Shown here: piece by piece, positions 21,584 to 30,118 of the stretch
How positions within the stretch are numbered: the stretch's first letter is position 1
How the letters are laid out: each line of letters opens with the position of its first letter
Made by a program: the position numbers and the translations under genes
Assembly (NCBI GenBank): GCA_025201805.1
Contig: MU619257.1
Location: 151,455 to 215,454, forward strand
Reading direction: 5' to 3'
Length of the DNA: 64,000 nucleotides
Origin: Parasitella parasitica
Taxonomy: Eukaryota; Mucoromycota; Mucoromycetes; Mucorales; Mucoraceae
Notes under the pieces: generated by a model
Databases searched by the model: none
Told to the model about the DNA's origin: nothing
What the model saw: the letters and a program-made list of their open reading frames with translations, nothing else

Positions 21584-24500
21584 ATGACAAAATCTACAGG
21601 CAAAGGTCGTGGCCGTCTTGCAGGCTCTAAAAATAAACCAAAAAAAGATGCATCGCAAAAAAGAATGGATGCATTCACTCAAAAAAAGTCAACTCAAGAA
21701 GAAATTTACTCTGGAAACTCCAATTCTACCAACTTTTCAAGTATTAGTGAATCTACGTTTTCTCCAGAGGTAGGTGAACATTGCGTAGACAATCAAAAAG
21801 TGTCAAACCTCTCATACATTCCAATAAAGAAAAATTCAACTGCAAGTAATGCAGACTTCTTGCCCTCAAGAAGCCAAGAAGAAAATGGCGCCTTTGAACC
21901 TCTGGACTACGAGGAAAGTGATGATAACCAAGAGGACGATGATGATCTTTACATTGATCGTGACTCTATTGAAAGAGAAGAAGAAGAATTTATTGCAATT
22001 GTTGAAGGTAGTCCTGTTGATGAATTGACTAAAACAATTCTTGAAAGACTTGGAAGATCTGCCAACCGTGGCGAACCTCCATCAGAATATACAGTTGGCA
22101 GGACCTTCTGGGTGTCCAGTACATGTCCAAGTTTTGCTCTGCAAGGGAATCAAGCACCGAAACCCAAGGATCTATATACACCTAGAATGTTTTTACGGTT
22201 TCCACAATATTTGACGGGCAATGGAAAAAAGCTACTTTGTAGTGTACCTAAATGCAACGGACATCTCAATGTGAAAGGCTTTACACCTAAAGCTCGTCGA
22301 GTGATTGACATTAAAGAGTAATTATATTTATGCTATGCTAGCTATAATATTAACGCATTAATTGTATTTACACTGTATTTTCTAGCTCTTTTTACATGCT
22401 GACATCTCGTTTCGTTTGCTCCAAATCTGCCCAGCATAACTTTACTGGTTATGACAATAATCTCATTCGCCAGTTGCCTCTTCGAGTGCAAAATGATTTT
22501 CCGGCTCTGCTTACATTGAAGTCTGGTCTATCTTCCTCTTTAGTCGATTTAATACGTCCATTGATGCAAAACTCTGTTGGTCCTGGAAGAATACATAAGA
22601 TTCTAAGAGGACTCCATCGCCTACGATATGAAAATCTTCAATTTCAATATCTCGATGCTGCCCTTGAGTACAAAAACTCGTCTTCTGGCTTAATAACATA
22701 TAAGGCAGCTGATTTTTCAGAATTTGAAGATTCAAAGGGATACTCTGGCCGTGTGCCTTCAGCTGTGTATATTGGTTATGTGTATACTTCGTATATGGAA
22801 AATCTGAAGGCAAAAATTGATTCAGAAATGATGAAGCTTGGCGGTGTTGTGTTAAAAGGAGATCACACCTTCAAAATTATTAAAAAAATAGCAAAACTCA
22901 AAGGTGTCTCCATATTCACGGCTCTTTACACCGTTTGTAACGAATTTGAGGAGATTCGTATGATGGTTCTTGCCCCAACAAAGTCCATACTGCATTTGGA
23001 AGAACGCTTTCTAGAGATGATGAAGACTTATTTGAAAAACGAGGAAGAAAAACCTCGTATTTTCTACACTGATAATGTCGTGGCTGATCAGCCAAGTCTG
23101 GAACGATGGATTCCATCATTGAAAGAAAACGTCCAGCATACCAACGAGGAGCTTGAAGTCAATTCAGGCCTTCCAGCTTATACACTTCCTGATGATGTCT
23201 CCATTATATACCTGCAATCTGCTGTACAAATTAATACAATGGCCTCAAGATTAATTGATTGCTTGCATGCAGATATCAGTGGTCGCATTATACCGATACA
23301 CGTAGGCTTTGATTGCGAGTGGACAACAAAGTATATCAACAAAGCTTCGTTTAGGCAGAAAATATCATTGATACAAATTGCATTCAAAAAATCTGTATAC
23401 CTATTTCATCTTGGTAATACCCATCAAATGCCTGGTCAACTGAAGCTCTTGATTGAAGATATCAATGTCATTAAAGTGGGACGTTGTGTCAAACAAGATT
23501 TGCAGAAACTTGAAGCTGATTACCATGTTGACAAAGCTTCATATCACCCAAAAGCTTTTCTTGATCTGGGAAGTAGATATATGGAAATGGGCCATACAGA
23601 CTCATTAAAGCAATGGTCACTTCAGAAACTTTGCGATGATGTCTTGGGTAAATACCTAGCTAAGCCCAGTAGCGTACGCTGTGGCGATTGGCAGGCTACT
23701 GTTCTAGATGCAGATCAAAGGAAGTATGCTGCTATTGATGCCTACGTTGCTCTGGATTTGTTCGAAAAATTGAAGACTCTGAAAATATTAAACCGCCCAG
23801 TAAACCAAAAATCGAATGTTGATACTATTGTCAACGTGTACGCCACACCAAAGACTTGCCGTGGGAAACAGCTAGCGGTTGGAAAAATTGTAGAGTCTCC
23901 TGATGACAATATAAACTGTAAAAACTGTGTAGCAGTTCAAGTATCAAAGGTCTTTAGGTCTGATTCATATGCTCCAGTGTGCCATCATGAGAACAGAATC
24001 TCTAGTAGATTGAAAAAAACGTTTACTGCAATGAATGTGGAAGAAAACACCACAACTATACGTCTCAGCCAAAGGTGCTTGAAGACTACTAAACTGAAAG
24101 TTGAAAACATCTCATTATTGAAAAGCACAACCTCTCCAACTCTTGTGTTAAAAGACCCGTTCCATTTGATGGACTCAATACCTATCTCTGAAAAACATGG
24201 TGCTCACAAAATTTTTATGTCTCGGTTTAGTGATGCCCTGTTTGTTCCAAGTATTGAAGACAAGAAAAAAGTAGGAGACGCTTTAAAACTTCAGAACACA
24301 ACATATGAAATCGTTTCGAAGGAGAGCCCTGTTTGGATTGCAAAGAGGGTACGCAGAATCATCCCTAGACCAAACGATTTGTTGCCAGTTATTGAAAAAC
24401 TGTTTAAAGAGTTTGAAGGCACTGAGTGTGCAAAGACCGGGCTACCGCTTTTTGACAAAGCGTGTAAGGCACAGGCTGTCAAGGTCCTCAATGCTATTAG

Positions 24501-25499
24501 CAGAGGCCATGTATCCGATCCTGTTGGCATTCCATTATACCACATTCGATACGTTGATGGGTTGGGGTTGCCCGTGTATAGGTGTATTCGTGGCACAAAC
24601 AGTTTGGAAGGAGGCGTACATACAAACATCATTAGAAAATTTTCAATGTATAACGCTTCTCCAAGGCTTGCTGATTGTCTGCTGACTGATTATCGTCTTA
24701 GACATAATACCGATGTGAGTAACATATATTTTGATGCATGTTCTATTTTAATGAATTGTAAAATTATTAATCAATAGGTTGGATCTCTTAATCGTTATAA
24801 TGTGGTTCACAAGACCCATTATAACCCCTGGCTGGTCCAGGGAATTAATCATTTAAAAAGTGAGCTAGGTATGACTGTAAAAGGCTCATACTATGACCCT
24901 GATAGTAATAGTATACATTTCTTTCCTGTTGGAGAGACTTTTGGTATCTGCCCTGTCCCTGATTTTACCAAGCATCATTTGGAAATGATCTCACAAGATT
25001 CTGACGCAGACTCTATACCATTTATATCTCTACAACGATTCAAGATGTTTTACAGATATGTGCACTATCGATGGTATCTGTTCGTAGACTGAAAATGTCT
25101 ACGTATCAATATCTAGCGTACATGCAAAATACCCAATACCCGGTTTTACCCATTCATACCAAAAATGAACAAGACAAGTTCTGGACACTATACACTCAAC
25201 TAAAATCAGTAAATAATAGAGCAAAACCTGATTTTGTAAAAATGGCAAAGGAATGGTGTCGAAGCACAAACATCCAAAACCAAGCACTTCCTGATGGCAA
25301 AATACCAGTTGACTTTTATAAGATTCCCGAGTTACTCGAATCTTTCTTCAACAAATCACAAAATAATGATATCTATGTCAACACCACCAAAATATCGAAA
25401 AATGCAACCAAGCTGGCTGCCACAAAAAATGCTGTCAATCCTGAAAAGCAAAACCGTCAAAAATGTAAATTCTTCAACAATGCTGAGATACCAAATTAA
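21584..25499 (+). CDS. Composite protein: zinc/DUF6729-like, split DDE core, 3'-5' exonuclease
   Basis: Exons 21584-22317, 22386-24714 and 24778 onward join in frame to at least 1,125 aa. Residues 1-165 are disordered and charged (N-terminal GRGRLAGSKNKPKK resembles an AT-hook). About 165-330 is a Cys-bearing domain I associate with DUF6729 (SVPKCNGHL, SRFVCSKSAQHNF). Then LKGDHTFKIIKK (D404) and IFYTDN (D474) look like the first two acids of an RNase-H-fold DDE transposase. Residues ~548-712 are a DEDDy 3'-5' exonuclease: GFDCEW (D554, E556), VKQDL (D616), YAAIDAYVALD (Y692, D696). Further on, RGTNSLEGGVH (E986) looks like the DDE glutamate. The C-terminal 140 residues (MSTYQYLAYMQNTQYPVLP...) are in another frame, entered between 25005 and 25092, so the gene is frameshifted there or has an unseen intron. 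Role in host or transposition unknown. Confidence 0.8.
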
Positions 25500-25743
25500 C
25501 TTTTTAGTGTATATGGTTATAATATCTTAGAATAAATACACTATAATCAGCAAATAAACTGTGCGCACCTGGATGAATTAAAAGTTGTGTAATGACTATA
25601 CATAGATCAGATCAAAATAAATTTTACAGCTACAAATCCTTTTAAGTGTATATATTAAGATAATAAGACCATTATATCATAATAGCTCTCGAAAGCTGGT
25701 TACATATGATGCATTTGCCTACCATAATCGATAGTTCAAATTA
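25500..25743. other. Short intergenic flank of the mariner insertion
   Basis: AT-rich sequence between the exonuclease gene and the Tc1/mariner element. The last two bases, TA at 25742-25743, are the left target duplication of that element. Confidence 0.5.
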
Positions 25744-27392
25744 CACTATTTCCCAAAATGATTGGGACACTTTTTGAAAACGCAAGAGACGAAATTAAAA
25801 AACAGATGAGACAGTTCTCGAATTTGATTGGCACAAAAATAAAAGTTAGCTCGAGACACTTGAGGAAAATGAATGAGACAAATTACGAGTTTCGAGTATC
25901 CCATACTACAAAGGTTGTTTATTCAAGCATACCTTGAACTTGTTAAAAGAATAACGGACAAATCCTTCAAGATCGTTATAAAAAACACTATTGCATGCAT
26001 CAGCTATTCTGCTAGTGAGATTCTCGCTTGCCAATAGCTTTTCTCTTTTCAGCTTGCTTTTTACGACATGCCAAAATTGTTCGATGGGGTTTAGCTCTGG
26101 AGAGTATGGAGGAAGATATACACACCTATAGCCTCGCTGAACGATATATCTTTCAATGTCGTCGGCTGTATGAATAGGCGCGTTATCCATTATGATATAG
26201 AAGCCTTTGAACCTCTCATCCTTGTCCAGAACGTCTAGTGTCTTAGCTACAAAATTCAAAAAATGTCCTGTTACCGTACCCCCAGATCCTACTTTGCCAG
26301 AGGCTCCACCTATCTTTCTCTTCTTGTTAGAGACGCCGGGTATTCTTACTTGAACATTGATGACACCCCAAACACTTACTGCGCCAAAAATAGTTGTGGT
26401 TTTGGCCCTCGTTGAGAGAACAACTACCTCAGCGCGGGTACCTTTCTCAGACCAAGCCATTGTTCGCTTAAGGTTGACATGGAAAGCAGATTCATCAAGA
26501 AAGACGCAATTCGACATGTAGTCCATATCTGTTTGCTCCCATCTCTTCACCCATTCGTAGCGTCTTGAAATGCTTTCAGGGGAGTTTCTTTCCTTCGAGT
26601 GGAAATGGGCTTTCTTGAAGGACAAGGCACAGTCATTGACCATATATCGGTGGACAGACGACTTGCTAACCTTTAAGCCAAGAAAAACTTCGATTAGACT
26701 TTCCATGGCCTGGTTTATAGTCGCAGATGGGTTATCCACAAATTCTTTCTTCAAGTGGTCCTTTTGGTCATCGTTGAGGAGTTTTGATCGGCCAATTTTC
26801 TTCTTCTCATCAGCTGAACCAGTAGTGTTTTCGCCAACACCGCTTCTGTTTTTGATTTTGTCTTGGTCCTCTTTATACCATCGATATGCAGTAGACCGAG
26901 GTATGTTGGCAGCTTTAGCAGCTTTACCGGCAGTCATATCATCATTATATACAAAGCTGAAGAACCTAGCCTTATCTTGTTCAGTATAAACATTATGTGT
27001 ATGAATAGACGTCTTCTTATGTCCAACATTCTTCATCTCAACGTCGCGAGCAAGTTTCCCCTTTTCAGCAGATTTTCCGTCGATATAGGTACGGTAGTTT
27101 GTGATGTCCCCTAGTGGATAGTTCATATCGTCTACTTCCATGTTAACAGGCTCGTTTCCACATTCGTCTACTGGAGGATTTACACCATCCTCTTGATAGA
27201 ATTTGTAGGTAGTCATTTTGATTGTGAAGATGAAAATTCTCTGACTTTGTCTCGTGTCCCATTCATATTCCTCAAGTGTCTCGAGCTAACTTTTATTTTT
27301 ATGCAAATCAAATTCGAGAATTGTTCCATCTGTTTTTTTAATTTTGTCTCTTGCGTTTTCAAAAAGTGTCCCAACTATTTTGGTAAATAGTG
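25744..27392. mobile_element. Complete Tc1/mariner transposon with long inverted repeats
   Basis: A 1,649-bp element flanked by TA dinucleotides (25742-25743 and 27393-27394). The left end (CACTATTTCCCAAAATGATT...) and the complement of the right end (CACTATTTACCAAAATAGTT...) match with few differences over about 136 bp (25744 to ~25879, and ~27254 to 27392), including the block AAAAGTTAGCTCGAGACACT. One intact transposase gene fills the middle. Intact reading frame plus well-matched ends suggest recent insertion and possible activity. Confidence 0.93.
25906..27216 (-). CDS. Tc1/mariner transposase (DD34E)
   Basis: Single-exon 436-aa transposase that cuts and pastes the surrounding element. 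N-terminal helix-turn-helix at about residues 75-115 (AGKAAKAANIPRSTAYRWYK) and a second DNA-binding half to ~200 (KVSKSSVHRYMVND). Catalytic triad: D241 in VFLDESAFH, D344 in IIMDNAPIH, E379 in YSPELNPIEQFW; 34 residues separate the second D and E, the Tc1-like spacing. The ~70-residue N-terminal extension before the DNA-binding domain is longer than in classic Tc1. No stops or frameshifts. The stop codon lies close to the inner edge of the left inverted repeat. Confidence 0.95.
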   Translation of the reverse strand: MTTYKFYQEDGVNPPVDECGNEPVNMEVDDMNYPLGDITNYRTYIDGKSAEKGKLARDVEMKNVGHKKTSIHTHNVYTEQDKARFFSFVYNDDMTAGKAAKAANIPRSTAYRWYKEDQDKIKNRSGVGENTTGSADEKKKIGRSKLLNDDQKDHLKKEFVDNPSATINQAMESLIEVFLGLKVSKSSVHRYMVNDCALSFKKAHFHSKERNSPESISRRYEWVKRWEQTDMDYMSNCVFLDESAFHVNLKRTMAWSEKGTRAEVVVLSTRAKTTTIFGAVSVWGVINVQVRIPGVSNKKRKIGGASGKVGSGGTVTGHFLNFVAKTLDVLDKDERFKGFYIIMDNAPIHTADDIERYIVQRGYRCVYLPPYSPELNPIEQFWHVVKSKLKREKLLASENLTSRIADACNSVFYNDLEGFVRYSFNKFKVCLNKQPL

Positions 27393-28166
27393 TATATCGT
27401 AAGTTGACAGGAAAACAAATACGCATGTTTCAAATTATAATACTGCTGGTAAGTTGTGAAATGAGTTGGTTTTTTTTATGAAGCAATTTTTTCTCCTAAG
27501 TTCGAATTGCCGAGACGAAATGTTTGTACAAAGGATATTCGTATTTGATTTAAGTAGTTGTTCCTAAGGGTTTACTGTGTTTCTGTGATCTGTTCTTCAA
27601 TTGGAATAGGCAACAATTAATAAAAGCAAATTACGAAAGAAAAGCTCTATGTTTATTTGAAGATCAACGTCTACTTTTAATGTCTCAGGTACCGAGTTCT
27701 TGGACAGACTACATCTTGTGTATCTTCTCTTATCACGTGCTTCCTTTCTTGGTAATCTAAGAATAAGTAATTTACGGCACTAATCAAAATTTGATACTCT
27801 GCGGTGCGGGTTTTGTGAAATTGGTAGCGATGTTTTGGAAAGATCTTGCAGTAAACAGGTCAATGCCGAGACTAATTAGACTGTTTTTCTGTTGTTTAAG
27901 TGTATATTATGTCGAATAACTAGGATATGGTATGGTATCTCAGCGATAGAATAGCAAATAATTATATATGACAGTATTTTAAACGTAAGAAAGTTCGATT
28001 TATTTCAAATATGAAGCATAATTCCATATATATGTCTAAAATGAGACGTTCCCAGAATTCAACATCAGGTTCAGGAACGTAGCTTCAATTGGCTCAGACT
28101 CTGATCACGTGCGGGTGATCAATTAGCACCACCAAAAACAATTTACATCTGTAAAAAATTAAGACA
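27393..28166. other. Intergenic between transposon and tRNA
   Basis: AT-rich, no open frame of note. Contains a TGATCACGTGCGGGTGATCA imperfect palindrome near 28082-28101 about 65 bp upstream of the tRNA. Confidence 0.4.
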
Positions 28167-28248
28167 GTCGCTTTGTCCGAGTGGTTAAGGAGTGTGATTA
28201 GAAATCACATATGCTCTGCATGCGCAGGTTCAAATCCTGCAGGCGACG
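28167..28248 (+). tRNA. tRNA-Ser (anticodon AGA)
   Basis: 82-nt intronless class II tRNA. Acceptor arms GTCGCTT and AGGCGAC pair over seven bases with one G-T; D arm TCCGAGTGGTTAAGGA; anticodon stem GTGATT/AATCAC around TTAGAAA-type loop with AGA; long variable arm (TATGCTCTGCATG region); T arm GCAGGTTCAAATCCTGC. Discriminator G as in serine tRNAs. A TTTTT run at 28255-28259 can stop RNA polymerase III. Confidence 0.95.
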
Positions 28249-28273
28249 ATATTATTTTTAAAAATAAGAATGT

Positions 28274-28360
28274 GGTGCATGTAGCACATAAAAGAAAAAT
28301 TCGTTCCACTCGCGGAATATCAGAGTGGGCATAGTTCTGTCACGCTGCACCCTATTTTTT
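28274..28360 (+). ncRNA. Possible small structured RNA downstream of tRNA-Ser
   Basis: Two nested perfect 6-bp helices are possible: GGTGCA (28274-28279) with TGCACC (28346-28351), and inside it CCACTC (28306-28311) with GAGTGG (28323-28328). A T6 run at 28355-28360 follows at once, like a pol III terminator. No family recognised and no independent promoter identified; may be chance. Confidence 0.2.
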
Positions 28361-28361
28361 C

Positions 28362-28992
28362 TTCTAAGATAAAATTATCAACCTGTCAACTGCCAATCCA
28401 TTGTCTTTATCACTATTCAAAACCAATAACTTCCAATTTAATCTAGGTTCAATGCCTGATTTATCAAAAATGTGAAATACATTCACTATGATGATCTGCA
28501 TTCCACTTCTAGATTCATCCAGTTACCTTAAATTGATATAGACTACATATGCGCACAGATAATAAGATGTGCAATACAGATTTATACTATATAAGATATA
28601 AGCTAGAGATGGCACCATTAGGATGGATGACGCTATAGACTGATACTTATATCTCGACACGAGCCTTAGACATTTACTAGATTTAGTATATGCTACGAGC
28701 TTATGCTATATAAGATCTATGCTTCAGATGCGTATTCCCAGTTTCTAGATACGCACTACAAGACATATACTTATATCCATGATACTAACTACAGATACAT
28801 CACGTACTACAGACTTGTACAATATGTGCAATGCTATAGATATGCTTATGACATGCTATAGACATGCTACATATACCAATATATGCTAAGATGAATACCA
28901 AGTGATATACACTCAGACATGTACTATTAATAAAGACTGGATAAGACTATACAAGGAATGATATACGCTTATGGATAGAAGATTGATCAGGG
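28362..28992. repeat. Degenerate short-period AT-rich repeat
   Basis: From about 28520 to 28980 the sequence is made of variations on AGACATGCTATA / TATGCTA(C/T) / GATACT(A/T)A spaced 10-20 bp apart, without exact periodicity. No coding potential in any frame. It directly precedes the LTR cluster. Confidence 0.45.
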
Positions 28993-29771
28993 TGTTGTGC
29001 CAGTGTCAAAGGGCGCAGCGTAATGTCATGTAAAATATGATTCGTATAAAGTAATAAGACTTTTCTGAATAAAACCAGATACAAAACTGAAGACTTTTAT
29101 TGAAATAAGATATGATCTCTATTTATACTAAAATATATCCTAATCAATGTTTATCCACATAACATCTGATGTTTGACAAGAAGTGTCAAACCTTATTAAA
29201 TTACAGCATTTCCAGGACAGTGTTGTGCCAGGTCTTGAAATTGAGCACAGCAGGTAATTGTATATGATATGAAGAATATAAGAAAGTGATAAAGACTTAA
29301 TTTACCAGATACAAAACTATTGATTTATTGATTGACAAGAAGCTGTCTATTTATATTAGAATAAATCTATCTGAATCAATCTATAAAATACAATCAGGTC
29401 ATGTTTGACATTTAATTGTCAAACAAGATTATAACACAGTAGTAGTCAGAGCAAAACCTATTTCTATATTTAATCAGCTAATCGTTATGAATGTGGATCA
29501 TTCATCGATAAGTTGAGCTTCGCAATTGAATAAGTAGAACCCAAATAGATGGTTTCTTATACAAGACATTCTATTGAATACTTCTATTTACTAGATAGAA
29601 TAATCAATGCCATTTAACCTTAGATCCGATCAGGAACGGTTGCCATGACAACTGAGTTGAGATAGTGGCAACCATGGTATTCTATGGATACAACAGACAG
29701 ACCTATCTTTCTATTTTACATTAAAGAGAAGATTGGGTAGGATGTCGGGAAGACATCCCGCGATCTGATCT
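28993..29771 (+). mobile_element. Solo LTR, interrupted by a younger LTR
   Basis: Bases 28993-29220 and 29701-29771 together match 63438-63737 nearly base for base (start TGTTGTGCC, block AAAACCAGATACAAAACTGA, block AATCAATGTTTATCCACATA, end GATCTGATCT). The intervening 480 bp are the inserted LTR and its target duplication. Contains hairpins TTTGACA/TGTCAAA (29171-29191) and GGATGTC/GACATCC (29741-29760). The true 3' end is not sure because similarity stops at 29771 without a CA. No internal retrotransposon genes. Confidence 0.8.
29221..29695 (+). mobile_element. Complete solo LTR with 5-bp target duplication
   Basis: 475 bp, starts TGTTGTGCC and ends GATACAACA, giving TG...CA ends and 6-bp terminal inverted repeats TGTTGT/ACAACA. 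Flanked by GACAG on both sides (29216-29220 and 29696-29700). The paralogue at 63.6 kb has a single GACAG at the same point, an unoccupied site. It shares CCAGATACAAAACT and the TTTGACA/TGTCAAA palindrome (29403-29424) with the LTR it interrupts, so they are diverged members of one superfamily. Near its 3' end GTTGCCATGACAAC and TGGCAACCATGG form partial palindromes. Confidence 0.92.
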
Positions 29772-29872
29772 AGATTAAGCAGTGAATGGACCGGCTGAAA
29801 AAAAGAAACTGTTTTGAAAAGGTCCGAAAACCACTGTATTATAAGATTCGCTGATGACTACATGAAGGATAT

Positions 29873-30118
29873 TGTTGTGCGGTGGCGTGTGCCATGTAGT
29901 CTCATTGCCACCATATATTAGTTAGACGCAAAACACTCCCTCTCACTATCAAGTATTATATAATTTATATCTTATCCAAACAAATAAACAATAGTCTTTA
30001 TCCCATTAACCATTAGTTTTGGTAACCTTGGTTATATCTCTGTTGTGTGTTATACAGTCGTTATTGAACAATCGCTTAGTTTAAATCCAATATCAGGTAA
30101 ATATCGGTCCACGCAACA
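29873..30118 (+). mobile_element. Probable third LTR
   Basis: Starts TGTTGTGCGG and ends CCACGCAACA, which is close to the reverse complement of the start, about 246 bp. Flanking five bases (GATAT and GTATA) do not match, so no target duplication is proven. Internal sequence is unlike the two neighbouring LTRs. Called on termini and position only. Confidence 0.45.

Noticed and set aside
28250-29000. CRISPR-like array
   Set aside because: The short repeats are irregular and unequal, and the genome is eukaryotic.
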